From an uncultured Eubacterium sp. (lineage in GTDB: Bacteria; Bacillota; Clostridia; Lachnospirales; Lachnospiraceae), in assembly GCA_904420085.1 (NCBI GenBank), contig CAJFUA010000037.1:1-36599 (forward strand): DNA of 36,599 bases. Direction: 5' to 3'. Under the pieces are notes generated by a model. That model was not told the DNA's origin and made no database searches. It saw only the letters and a list, made by a program, of their open reading frames with translations. Every line of letters starts with the position of its first letter. Position 1 is the stretch's first letter. Positions 1 through 9,096 of the stretch are shown piece after piece. Position numbers and translations under genes: made by a program.

Positions 1-80
1 GTGGCATGATAAGAACCTCTTTTCTCATTGTTTTTAGTATATCTTATTAGCCACTCCTGTTACAACTTTAGTATAGCACT

Positions 81-1817
81 TCAACTCATATATTCTTCTG
101 CACTTGGAACATCATATGGCATTTCACTCTGATAAAAATAAGTCTTTCCTCCATTTCCGTTCCAAATGGTCTGATATTCCTCAAAATGTTCAACCATAAG
201 TGCATATATGGTAACATCATCGCCATTTACAATTAAACCGTTGTAGCAGATGTTTTCATCCCAGCCCACACTGGCATCCCAGCCATGGTCTGCTCTCCAA
301 ACCCAGAAGTTATCGCCGATAACATCATCTGAATTAATCATCACACATGTGTCGCAACTTACTTTTTCCGTATGATTTGCGCCACCTACACGGAAAAATA
401 AGTCAGATAAAACAACCGGATTATCTGCATGGTCTGCGGAAGCATTATCTTCACCTGCTCTTAAAAGAGTTTCTGAATTTTCAGTTCCTGCTTCAAAAAG
501 CAGACCTGCAACTCTTACGCCACTTACGTCCGCAATTTTCATAGCCTCTGTTCCTTTTGTCGGCTCCAATGTTGCATATCCAAGTCCCAACACTACAGTG
601 TCTGCATTGGTCACTTCAATTGCCTTATCTATCCTGTATATACCCGGAGTAAGAATAAGATTTTTTCCTGACTGTAAAGCCGCATTGATTGTATCTGCCG
701 TATCCACATCCGGCTTTGCTATATAGAAATCTTCAATCGGTATTTTTTTGCTGTCTTCTTCCCCATTCTGCCATGAAATTCCCTTTGTATTTTCTTTGTA
801 GGCAGGAACAATTACACTGAAATCATTATTGTCATCACAAACTAAATAAGGTCTTTCTGCTGCTTCCGGTGTCTCAGAAACTATGGTATCCTGAACCGTA
901 TCATTTTCGCCTCTTTGCCCCTCGCATCCTACGTTTACCAGATTCCAGCTTGTTCCATTAAAACTTCCAGCCTTTGTATTTCTGTTAAACCACTGCTGCT
1001 GACCTGCATGTTCCAGTGTTCCTGAGATCACGCTGTTTGATGTATAACCGCCGCTCGCCCAGCTTCCGTCATCCACTAAGGTCAGATTTCCCTTAATATT
1101 CATTCTTCTAAATGATGTTGCCTGGGATACTGCCCACATAACGCTGCTGTTAACGGTCAGATTTTCTGTGCTTCTCCAGAAATTCTGAGTTGCATTTTTT
1201 GTCTCGCCGTTATTGGCAAATAACCAGTTGGCACTTACTTCCAGACCGCCTATCTGAGTGTCTGTAGGCAACGCACTGATTCCTGCCACCTGCGTATAAA
1301 ATCCTACATTCACTTTCAAATCATCTGAATATACACCTTTTTTAAACATCAGTGCATATCTGTTTTCATCAAACTGTGCTTCTTCCTGCGATGTGAAAAT
1401 AGCATCTACTTCTTCCTGTATTTTTTCCTGTTCATCACCCGGTTCATAGAAAATCACATTTTCTCCAAACATTTGTAATTCTTCCGAAACCGGTTTCGAC
1501 TGCTCTTTTTCCACTCCGTTAACCACTGCCGCTATTTTGTAATATTTATTCTCGCTGCTTACTTCATAACTGCTTTCGGTAACAGAAACCACCTTCTCGT
1601 ATGTTCCAAATCTGCTGTCTGCCTCATACACATTATAAGACGCAGCTCCCGCAATGTTTTCCCATGATATTTCATCATTTCCATCCTGAATTTTGTATTC
1701 AGGAACGACCACTGTTGTCGCATCTGCCATGACATCATATGGAACGATCTGCATCTGTGGCATCAAAGTGATTACCATGACAAATGAACAAATAAACGAT
1801 AATATTCTTCTTTTCAT
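81..1817 (-). CDS. Secreted right-handed beta-helix (GH55/pectate-lyase-like) protein, C terminus apparently lost
   Basis: 578 aa. An N-terminal Sec signal peptide (about residues 1-31, MKRR then a hydrophobic run) is followed by a fibronectin-III-like module (about 40-115, with SWENIAGAASYNVYEA) and then a parallel beta-helix region. The segments GFYTQVAGISALP, NATQNFWRS, SQATSFRRMNIKGNL and QQQWFNRN are hallmarks, from memory, of the large extracellular proteins often labelled coagulation factor 5/8 or 'adenylyl cyclase' and related to GH55 glucanases. The protein stops right after the YFYQSEMPYDVP block, where relatives continue for at least another helix section. Reading on past the stop gives no family-like sequence, so the 3' end is probably truncated. 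The start is supported by AAAAAAGGAGG 6 bases upstream of the ATG. Probably a secreted carbohydrate-binding or -cleaving protein; the substrate cannot be told, and the truncated form may be inactive. Confidence 0.75.
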   Translation of the reverse strand: MKRRILSFICSFVMVITLMPQMQIVPYDVMADATTVVVPEYKIQDGNDEISWENIAGAASYNVYEADSRFGTYEKVVSVTESSYEVSSENKYYKIAAVVNGVEKEQSKPVSEELQMFGENVIFYEPGDEQEKIQEEVDAIFTSQEEAQFDENRYALMFKKGVYSDDLKVNVGFYTQVAGISALPTDTQIGGLEVSANWLFANNGETKNATQNFWRSTENLTVNSSVMWAVSQATSFRRMNIKGNLTLVDDGSWASGGYTSNSVISGTLEHAGQQQWFNRNTKAGSFNGTSWNLVNVGCEGQRGENDTVQDTIVSETPEAAERPYLVCDDNNDFSVIVPAYKENTKGISWQNGEEDSKKIPIEDFYIAKPDVDTADTINAALQSGKNLILTPGIYRIDKAIEVTNADTVVLGLGYATLEPTKGTEAMKIADVSGVRVAGLLFEAGTENSETLLRAGEDNASADHADNPVVLSDLFFRVGGANHTEKVSCDTCVMINSDDVIGDNFWVWRADHGWDASVGWDENICYNGLIVNGDDVTIYALMVEHFEEYQTIWNGNGGKTYFYQSEMPYDVPSAEEYMS

Positions 1818-1833
1818 AACCTGCCTCCTTTTT

Positions 1834-1847
1834 TGTTAGCGTTAACA
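1834..1847. promoter_or_regulatory. cre-like / LacI-family operator palindrome
   Basis: TGTTAGCGTTAACA is a near-palindrome centred on CG. It matches the CcpA consensus TGWAANCGNTNWCA at all but one specified position, and also fits generic LacI-family operators. It lies between the promoter region and the AAGGAGG ribosome site of the beta-helix gene, where a bound repressor would act as a roadblock. This suggests sugar-dependent control of that gene. Confidence 0.5.
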
Positions 1848-1983
1848 TTTTATGGAATCATCATACTATTTCAATCAACACATTTCAACCAAACCTAAAA
1901 TTTAGACACCTGGCGAAAATATTACTACCCAAAACAGGTTATATTGAAAATTCTATATCATATATATCGAGCTCTCTATTCTT

Positions 1984-3915
1984 TTATTTTCTTTTTCCTT
2001 TTTTTCTGTTTTCTCCGGTTCTGCCTTTTCTCTTATCTTTTCTATTATCAGTTCTTTTTATATCTTTTTTATGAATGAATTCTTTCTTATTTTTATTTCC
2101 CGCATTTTTCTTCTCATACCGGAACTGTCTCGGTTTAATCAGACATTTTTTATCAAAACCGATTAGATCCTCCCTCCCCGCAATATGAAGCGCTTCTTTT
2201 ACCAGTTCATAATTCGCCGGATTTCTGTACTGCATTAATGCTCTCTGCATTGCCTTCTCATGAGGATTTTTCGGCGTATAAACTGGTTTCATGGTTCTCG
2301 GATCCACTCCTGTGTAATACATTACAGTGGACATTGTAGACGGTGTGGGATAAAAATCCTGTACTTGCTGGGGATTATATCCGATATCCCGCAGATACTC
2401 TGCCAGTTTTACCGCCTCCTTCATATCCGAACCAGGATGGGAACTCATTAAATAGGGAACAACAAACTGTTTTTTCCCTGCTTTTTCATTAAACTTATAG
2501 TACTTATCAATAAACTTTTCATAGACGCAGTTTTCCGGTTTTCCCATATAGGAAAGTACCTTATCAGAAATATGTTCCGGCGCCACCTTCAACTGCCCGC
2601 TGATATGATGCTCCACCAGTTCTTTAAAAAACGTGTCATTTTTATCTGCCATAATGTAGTCAAAACGGATTCCGGAACGCACAAACACTTTCTTAACTCC
2701 CGGTAAATCTCTCAGTTTCCGAAGCAATTTTAAATACTCACTATGGTCTGTATCTAAATTTTTACACGGTTTCGGCCAAAGACACTGCTTATTCTTGCAT
2801 ACGCCGCTTTTTAACTGCTTCTTACAGGACGGGTGATAAAAGTTTGCCGTAGGTCCTCCCACGTCATGGATATATCCTTTAAAATTAGACATTTCCGTTA
2901 TCTTTTTTGCCTCTTTTATAATTGATTCATGACTTCTGGTCTGAATAATTCTTCCCTGATGGAACGTCAATGCACAAAAACTGCACGCACCAAAACATCC
3001 GCGGCAGCTGATAAGCGAAAACTGTATCTCCTGTATTGCCGGTATGCCTCCGTCTTTTTCATAGACAGGATGATAAGTTCTTTCGTAAGGTAAATCATAG
3101 ATGTCATCCATTTCCTGAACTGTCAGTGGCTCCTGAGGAGGGTTCTGCACCACATACACATTATTCGGATATGGTTCCACCAGTGTCCGTCCGTTAAAGG
3201 GATCCGTGTTCTCACTCTGAATACGAAAACTTTCTGCATATTTTAATTTATCCCGCTTCATTTCGTTATAAGAAGGCAAAACAATTGGATTATATGCCAA
3301 TGACAAATCTTTTGTCTTATACACCGTACCCGGTATATATGTAATATCTTTCACATCCATACCGCTATCCAGTGCATCTGCAATCTGCACAATAGACTTT
3401 TCTCCCATACCATAGGAAATAAGATTTGCCTGTGCATCTAACAAAATGGAACGTTTAAAACTGTCGCTCCAATAATCATAATGAGCCATCCTGCGCAGAC
3501 TCGCCTCGATTCCGCCAACGATAATCGGTTTTTCCTTATAAGTATGCCGTATCAGATTACAGTATACTGCCACTGCATGATCCGGACGTTTTCCAATCAC
3601 TCCTCCCGGCGTATAGGCATCGCTGTCCCGTCTTTTTTTAGATACATAGTAATGATTTACCATGGAATCCATATTTCCGCCCATAACAAGAAAGGCAAGC
3701 CGTGGCTCACCTAATATATTAATGCTGTTATCATCTTTCCAGTCAGGTTGTGATATAATTCCCACACGATAACCATGCGCCTGAAGCACACGGCTGATAA
3801 TGGCATGTCCAAAGGAAGGATGATCCACATAAGCATCTCCAATGATATATACAAAATCCAACTGTTCGATCCCCTGCTCCCACATATCTTCACGGGAAAT
3901 TGGCAAAAATGGCAT
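1984..3915 (-). CDS. ygiQ: YgiQ family radical SAM protein
   Basis: 643 aa, usual family length. The radical-SAM cysteine cluster is [11 protein letters not shown] (about residues 305-315), the CxxxCxxC form that binds a [4Fe-4S] cluster and S-adenosylmethionine. The N-terminal half carries the typical UPF0313/YgiQ opening ([49 protein letters not shown]), and the C-terminal part has SSHPGSD and [20 protein letters not shown]. The tail is a highly basic low-complexity stretch rich in Lys and Arg, which suggests RNA or ribosome contact. The exact reaction of YgiQ is not established. GGAGAGG precedes the ATG. It begins 24 bases after the Rpn-family gene and may be co-transcribed with it. Confidence 0.93.
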   Translation of the reverse strand: MPFLPISREDMWEQGIEQLDFVYIIGDAYVDHPSFGHAIISRVLQAHGYRVGIISQPDWKDDNSINILGEPRLAFLVMGGNMDSMVNHYYVSKKRRDSDAYTPGGVIGKRPDHAVAVYCNLIRHTYKEKPIIVGGIEASLRRMAHYDYWSDSFKRSILLDAQANLISYGMGEKSIVQIADALDSGMDVKDITYIPGTVYKTKDLSLAYNPIVLPSYNEMKRDKLKYAESFRIQSENTDPFNGRTLVEPYPNNVYVVQNPPQEPLTVQEMDDIYDLPYERTYHPVYEKDGGIPAIQEIQFSLISCRGCFGACSFCALTFHQGRIIQTRSHESIIKEAKKITEMSNFKGYIHDVGGPTANFYHPSCKKQLKSGVCKNKQCLWPKPCKNLDTDHSEYLKLLRKLRDLPGVKKVFVRSGIRFDYIMADKNDTFFKELVEHHISGQLKVAPEHISDKVLSYMGKPENCVYEKFIDKYYKFNEKAGKKQFVVPYLMSSHPGSDMKEAVKLAEYLRDIGYNPQQVQDFYPTPSTMSTVMYYTGVDPRTMKPVYTPKNPHEKAMQRALMQYRNPANYELVKEALHIAGREDLIGFDKKCLIKPRQFRYEKKNAGNKNKKEFIHKKDIKRTDNRKDKRKGRTGENRKKGKRK

Positions 3916-3939
3916 GATACCTCTCCGTTTCCTATTTCT

Positions 3940-4962
3940 TTAGTAATACTCTGTCACCTTTTCACATATCATGTTCACATCATATTCGGGAGCATATTCC
4001 AAAACCTTATCATAGATTTGCTGTATATCACTGACACTCTCCTCCAGTTCCTCTGCAATAACCTCCAGTGATTTATTCTTTTTTACTTTTTTGCAAACCT
4101 GCTCCACCAGTTTCTTCTGCACACCTTTTTCCATACCCTTTTCCATACCTTTTTGTTCTCCTTCAAAAATCATATCATCGATTGCTTTGCACATATTGAT
4201 TTCCTCCATACTTTCATATCTGTCAATATCAATGTTTGTCTTCCCAAATTCTTTTATCATTCTAGCAGAATCCACATCCATATGTAAATAATATTGTCTG
4301 TTTTCTTTCAGTATTTTTTTCATTTTATCTATATTGTCAGATGCATTGATAAATTCCAACACCTTGCCTAATTCTGACTGAAACAGAGAAAAATCTTCTA
4401 TCTCTCCCGGAACAATCAGATTCAGCGTATAGTCATTTACAAACCGCAATATATCCAAATCCATTTCGGAGAACATTTCATATAAACTTTTCGGTGCATC
4501 CCAGCATTCATTTCCCCAGTAAATAACCAATGTTAAAACCGGAATTAATTTATCCTCCTTAGTGATACCTGATAGAAATTCACGGGTATCCATTTTATCT
4601 TTATTCCTTTTATGTTCTCTTGCCGTATTGGATATTTGTTCTGAATAATTCATAGCATCATATACCATATTTCGAACCGGCATGGCATAATGTATTTCCG
4701 ATTGATTTTCTATTCCCAGCAACAGATAAATGTATTTGCCATCGCTCTTTAAAACACACTGTTTTAAAATATCCCGGTATTTTTCCATAGCATAAAATTT
4801 ATCTCTGCTTTTTGATGAAATGGATATCTCTGTTATGTCCTTTTCTATCAGATTCTCAGACTTAATTCTTTGTTTTCCGTTAAATAAATAATAATTAAAG
4901 ATGTCTGCAAATTTAATATTGTCTGACATATAGTCTTTTGATATTGTATTTTTTCTCCCCAT
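3940..4962 (-). CDS. Rpn family recombination-promoting nuclease / putative transposase
   Basis: 340 aa. The N-terminal half resembles the PD-(D/E)XK nuclease core of the Rpn/PDDEXK_2 family: DNIKFADIFNYYLFNG at about 13-28 and the strand LLLGIENQS at about 80-88, whose ExQ stands in for the catalytic ExK. The C-terminal third has a short repeat (GMEKGMEKGVQKKL) and a helical tail, as in many Lachnospiraceae copies. Rpn proteins (RpnA-E in E. coli) are DNA endonucleases that raise RecA-independent recombination; a defence role has been suggested for some. No terminal inverted repeats are seen, so this is a stand-alone gene, not an insertion sequence. A strong promoter lies at 4999-5027. Confidence 0.85.
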   Translation of the reverse strand: MGRKNTISKDYMSDNIKFADIFNYYLFNGKQRIKSENLIEKDITEISISSKSRDKFYAMEKYRDILKQCVLKSDGKYIYLLLGIENQSEIHYAMPVRNMVYDAMNYSEQISNTAREHKRNKDKMDTREFLSGITKEDKLIPVLTLVIYWGNECWDAPKSLYEMFSEMDLDILRFVNDYTLNLIVPGEIEDFSLFQSELGKVLEFINASDNIDKMKKILKENRQYYLHMDVDSARMIKEFGKTNIDIDRYESMEEINMCKAIDDMIFEGEQKGMEKGMEKGVQKKLVEQVCKKVKKNKSLEVIAEELEESVSDIQQIYDKVLEYAPEYDVNMICEKVTEYY

Positions 4963-4998
4963 CCGCTCTTATTTTTTCTCCTCTTATTGTTTTACAAT

Positions 4999-5027
4999 AT
5001 CATATAATGTTTGTCCAAGTTTGTCAA
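4999..5027 (-). promoter_or_regulatory. Sigma-A-type promoter of the Rpn-family gene
   Basis: On the minus strand TTGACA (5022-5027) is separated by exactly 17 bases from TATGAT (4999-5004). It lies 37 bases upstream of the Rpn-family ATG and is close to consensus for a housekeeping promoter. Confidence 0.65.
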
Positions 5028-5082
5028 TACATTGTTTATGTGACTATTTGCAATTGTATTGGATCGGAAATATAAATTCTGT

Positions 5083-7488
5083 TTATGATATCCTGTTTTC
5101 CGCCTCTTCAAGCGAATGATACCCCTGTAACTTTGCCGTATTTTCAATGGTCATCTGTGCAAGATTCTTTCCCGCTCTATATAAATCTATAACAAATTGA
5201 GCGTACATTTTTAATAATTGTTCAGAATAAGTGAACAGTTCTCCTCTCAGATATGTCTCGTAACTGGCATTGTCCAATCCGTCTGCATCACTGGTAATGT
5301 CACGTGCCTGCATGGCCAGTTTCGGATACCGTTCTGAAAAATCTTTCATCCATTCTACCTGAATCTGCACAACCTGATTGATAATTTCCTTTGTCTGCTC
5401 AGATTTTTGCGGAAAATAATTTTTCAGTAATTCATATTCCTCCGGCGCCGTACTTTCCATCATGCGTCCGTATTTTTCCGTCATCATATTCCAGCCTTTT
5501 TCTTTGTTCTTCCTCCACAAATCACGTATACACAAAAGCATGTCGTCCGTCCATGTAAGATACTGACTTTTCCGCATTACATAGAAGAACGGCCAATTAT
5601 TCTGACATTCTGCCCTGCCTCCCTCATTTTCCACTTTATCAAATGCCTCAAACTCTAACCTGATAATTTCATTGATGATCTCATCTCTGTGATACTCTGC
5701 TTTTTCCATAATTACTCCTACATAATCATTTAAAAAATTAGACGGAATTTCCTCTGTCAGTCCCTGACGCTTCAGTTCATGAATCACTAACTTCGCCACA
5801 ATTTCTATCGTCAGTGCCTTTGTGTCATTTTCATTGACAGACATGTTATCATATGCATAATCCTTCCATGCCTCCCTCTGATCCGGCATGTCCGCCAATG
5901 CACGCATAATGTCACCGATTTCCGGAAGAATTTCCAAATCTTTTGTTCCCTTTAATAACCATTTATAATAAGGCGCATATTTTCCATTTAATATATAAAC
6001 ACATTTTAACGCATGTTCCATAAATTGAGCGATGCAAATAGTTGCCGTTACATAATCTTTCCGACCCATGGAACGCCCATAATTGACCTGTCCCGTCTGT
6101 GCCATACTGGAAAGTTCCCTTGCCAGTTTTACCAGTCTGGCTTTCTGAGGCTGAGCCATAAAATGATTTCTGATATCCGTAAAGATTCCTTCATCATCTC
6201 TAAAAACCGCTCCATTGGTGACTGTTGCCAGATTATAGTCTTCAATAGAAATCCAGTCGGCTGTTCTTTGGGGACTTTGTCTGTAACCTGTGTAACGCTC
6301 ATAGAAATCTCCGATTAACTGCACGCCACATCTTCCCTCTGCCATTTTTGTGTCCACTCTGGTCACTCCCATAAATGTCTTCGGAAGTTTATCATATTCC
6401 TTCTGCAGTCTCTCCCCAATTTTTTCATAGGTGCTTTTTGTCAACCACATACAAAATCCTGGTCCAAAATCATGATCTTTCGAATATGTATCATCATATC
6501 CAAAACGTTCCGAACCTTCTCCCACAAATCCCACCGCGATTTTATCTTCATAGTCGGAAAATTTTTCATGAATCATCGGGGCACCGATTTCTTTATAAAA
6601 TTTCTCTGCAAGTTCCATTCCAGTAAATTTTTCATTCTCTTTTTTGCTATTGACAGTCGCGCTGTCGGGAACCGTTTCCCGGTTCAAATCCTTTTTTCCT
6701 ATTTTTTCATATACTTTCTTTAAATTTTCTCTCGTAATCTCGTAGGCAGTACCTTTCCCCATATTAATTTCGATTTCTCCCAGTGCTTCTTCGTACAAAG
6801 TGGCTGCCTTATCATAATTGCCCAGCCGGCACTGTGCTGCTGCCATTGCCGAAAGTGCTGCGCTGTAATGGAAATTTTTCACCTCATCCCGTCCATAAAT
6901 TTCCAGCGCTTTTTCCAGACTTTCCACTGCCTCATTCACTTTTCCCAGTTCCAGTAAAGACGCTCCCAGATTGGAGTAAGTGGTGGCAACTTCTATTTCA
7001 GCCCCCTCTATTTCTTTTATAATCGCCAAAGCCTTTTTCAAATGTTCCACTGCTTTTTCAAAATCGCCCATTTCCTGATACAGCAGGGCAATATTGTTAT
7101 TCAGACTGGCAAAACGGTAATCATCCATAGGAATATTTTCTTTGTATATTTGAAATGCCTGCTGATAAAAATCAAGGGACTCCTGAAGCAGACCCGCCGC
7201 TCTGTGCGCATTGGCAATATTTTGCAGGGACGTGGCATAATCCACCGTTCCCTCTATGCCCATCTGTTTCATCAGTCCCATGCACTGATGACATGCTTCG
7301 ATGGATTTTTCATACTGACTGGTGTCTCTGAAAAATCCCATCATTTCATTTAAAATCGTAAACTGTGCAGAACTGTCTTTTTCTGCCACTGCCTGCGACA
7401 GACTGTCCTTCAAAAAAGGTTCCACTTCCTTTAATCGTTTTTCCTCAAATAATTGATCTAAATTTTCTATAAATTGATTTGTATTCAT
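5083..7488 (-). CDS. TPR-repeat protein with C-terminal DUF4037 nucleotidyltransferase-like domain
   Basis: 801 aa from the ATG at 7488, chosen because AAAGGATAG sits just before it; an in-frame start 18 codons earlier has no ribosome site. Residues from about 15 to 250 form tandem tetratricopeptide repeats (for example YATSLQNIANAHRAAGLL, ATTYSNLGASLLELGKVNEA). From about 295 to the end is a DUF4037 domain containing GSERFGYDD..SKDHDFGP, the GS..D.D pattern of the nucleotidyltransferase superfamily. Proteins with this pairing are common in Clostridia but have no assigned substrate. It starts 67 bases after the zinc permease stop on the same strand, so it may be the last gene of the zinc operon, although a separate promoter is not excluded. 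The TPR part probably docks a protein partner. Confidence 0.8.
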   Translation of the reverse strand: MNTNQFIENLDQLFEEKRLKEVEPFLKDSLSQAVAEKDSSAQFTILNEMMGFFRDTSQYEKSIEACHQCMGLMKQMGIEGTVDYATSLQNIANAHRAAGLLQESLDFYQQAFQIYKENIPMDDYRFASLNNNIALLYQEMGDFEKAVEHLKKALAIIKEIEGAEIEVATTYSNLGASLLELGKVNEAVESLEKALEIYGRDEVKNFHYSAALSAMAAAQCRLGNYDKAATLYEEALGEIEINMGKGTAYEITRENLKKVYEKIGKKDLNRETVPDSATVNSKKENEKFTGMELAEKFYKEIGAPMIHEKFSDYEDKIAVGFVGEGSERFGYDDTYSKDHDFGPGFCMWLTKSTYEKIGERLQKEYDKLPKTFMGVTRVDTKMAEGRCGVQLIGDFYERYTGYRQSPQRTADWISIEDYNLATVTNGAVFRDDEGIFTDIRNHFMAQPQKARLVKLARELSSMAQTGQVNYGRSMGRKDYVTATICIAQFMEHALKCVYILNGKYAPYYKWLLKGTKDLEILPEIGDIMRALADMPDQREAWKDYAYDNMSVNENDTKALTIEIVAKLVIHELKRQGLTEEIPSNFLNDYVGVIMEKAEYHRDEIINEIIRLEFEAFDKVENEGGRAECQNNWPFFYVMRKSQYLTWTDDMLLCIRDLWRKNKEKGWNMMTEKYGRMMESTAPEEYELLKNYFPQKSEQTKEIINQVVQIQVEWMKDFSERYPKLAMQARDITSDADGLDNASYETYLRGELFTYSEQLLKMYAQFVIDLYRAGKNLAQMTIENTAKLQGYHSLEEAENRIS

Positions 7489-7555
7489 GAAACTATCCTT
7501 TCCGAAACATGAACTGCTCCCAATACTACTGGCTAAAACCAAACAAAAACAATAT

Positions 7556-8365
7556 TTATCCCTTTGTTATCACCGCCACCAGACTGAATATAAGAAACAT
7601 TCCCAGATTTGCCACCACCACACTGGCTCCTGCCGGAATTGAAAATGCGTAAGAGCATATCAGACCGATTGTAAAATTAATCACGGATAATACTGCGGAA
7701 CAGACAGTTACGGACAAAAAACTCTTAAACACTCTCATAGACGTCAGTGCCGGAAATATAATCAGGCTGGAAATAAGCATGGCCCCCATCATTTTAATTC
7801 CGACAACAACCGTTACTGCCGTAAATACAGATATCAGCGTATTATACATTCCTACTTTCACTCCGGTCGCCTTTGAAAACTCATCATCAAAGGTGACTGC
7901 AAATATTTTATGATAACAGAACAGAAACATAACAATGACGATCAGTGATAAAATAACGCTTATCAATACATCATCTTTGGACATTGCAAGAATACTTCCA
8001 AACATATAACTGTAAATGTCCGTACTTAGACCGGTAGTCAGGGATGTAACAATAACGCCAATTGCCAACGCCGATGCTGAGACCATGGCAATGGCCGCAT
8101 CACTTCTCATTTTTCCGTTTTCAGCCAGACGCAGCAATAAAAATGCCGCAAGAATGACAACAGGAATAGAAAATTTCAACGGTGCAAATCCACATGCGAT
8201 GGCAATGGATAATGCGCCAAAAGATACATGAGAGAGGCCGTCCCCTATCATGGAATACCGCTTCAAAACCAGGCTCACCCCCAAAAGGGAAGCACATAGG
8301 GACACAAGCACTCCGCCCAGAAAAGCTCTCTGTATAAATTCATAGGAAAACATTTCACTCATCAT
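7556..8365 (-). CDS. znuB: Zinc/manganese ABC transporter permease, ZnuB/AdcB type
   Basis: 269 aa integral membrane protein of the ABC-3 family, with about 8 hydrophobic segments across its length. Family signatures are GDGLSHVSFGALSIA (about 41-55) and GAMLISSLIIFPALTSMRV (about 193-211). It forms the channel through which zinc delivered by the lipoprotein enters the cell, powered by the adjacent ATPase. The ATG follows AAGGGGG and overlaps the end of the ATPase gene by 11 bases, which indicates translational coupling. Confidence 0.9.
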   Translation of the reverse strand: MMSEMFSYEFIQRAFLGGVLVSLCASLLGVSLVLKRYSMIGDGLSHVSFGALSIAIACGFAPLKFSIPVVILAAFLLLRLAENGKMRSDAAIAMVSASALAIGVIVTSLTTGLSTDIYSYMFGSILAMSKDDVLISVILSLIVIVMFLFCYHKIFAVTFDDEFSKATGVKVGMYNTLISVFTAVTVVVGIKMMGAMLISSLIIFPALTSMRVFKSFLSVTVCSAVLSVINFTIGLICSYAFSIPAGASVVVANLGMFLIFSLVAVITKG

Positions 8366-9065
8366 CCGTTCCCCCTTCTAAAAACATATTTGAAATATTG
8401 GACTGTCTGTACTCTGCCACCGTTCCGAAAAAATCATGTTCCTGTTCTAAGTGCAGAATATGCGTTGCATACTTTAAAGCACTTCTGATATCATGGGTTA
8501 CCATAATAATCGTCATTCCTTCCTTATTCAGATTTTTAATTTCCCCGTAAAACTCTTTTGCTGCCGCCGGATCTAATCCTGTCACCGGCTCATCCAGTAT
8601 CAGCGCACTGTCAGCGGCACAGAGGGCTCTCGCCAGCAGAACTCTCTGCTGCTGTCCTCCTGACAACTCCCGGTAACATCGTTTCTTCAAATTCCAGATT
8701 CCCAGTTTTTTTAAATTTTTTCCGGCTTCTTTCTTATCTGCTTTTGTATAAAAAGGACTTTTATGTCCACTATTTTGCATTCCTGATAAAATCACTTCCC
8801 AAACACTGGCAGGAAAATCTTTCTGAACCTGAGTCTGTTGTGGCAGATAACCGATTCCTTTTCCTGTTCCTTTACCGCCGCTGATTTTGACATTTCCCTC
8901 CAAAGGTTTGATTAAACCTAATAAAGTTTTAATCAGCGTACTTTTTCCGGTACCATTTTCACCTACGATGCATAAATATCCGCCTTCATCCAGTCGGAAA
9001 TTTAAATCACCTGCCACCACTCTGTTTTCATATCCTAAAGCCACATCACTGCATTCAAAAACCAT
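8355..9065 (-). CDS. znuC: Zinc ABC transporter ATP-binding protein, ZnuC type
   Basis: 236 aa from the ATG at 9065, with GGAG six bases upstream; an in-frame TTG at 9077 would place that GGAG inside the gene and is less likely. It has Walker A (GENGTGKST), Q-loop (GYLPQQ), signature LSGGQQQR, Walker B (ALILDEP) and switch His (VTHD), all canonical. It is the energy-coupling subunit of the zinc importer. It lies 31 bases after the binding-protein gene and overlaps the permease gene. Confidence 0.92.
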   Translation of the reverse strand: MVFECSDVALGYENRVVAGDLNFRLDEGGYLCIVGENGTGKSTLIKTLLGLIKPLEGNVKISGGKGTGKGIGYLPQQTQVQKDFPASVWEVILSGMQNSGHKSPFYTKADKKEAGKNLKKLGIWNLKKRCYRELSGGQQQRVLLARALCAADSALILDEPVTGLDPAAAKEFYGEIKNLNKEGMTIIMVTHDIRSALKYATHILHLEQEHDFFGTVAEYRQSNISNMFLEGGTDDE

Positions 9066-9096
9066 TTCTGTCTCCAATTATCTCTATTTATCATTA

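Noticed and set aside
347-544. Open frame antisense to the beta-helix gene
   Set aside because: No ribosome site and it lies fully opposite a well-supported gene; many similar frames opposite the 1984-10161 genes were dropped for the same reason.
3940-4962. Insertion sequence around the Rpn-family gene
   Set aside because: The family is sometimes labelled transposase, but no terminal inverted repeats or target duplications were seen.
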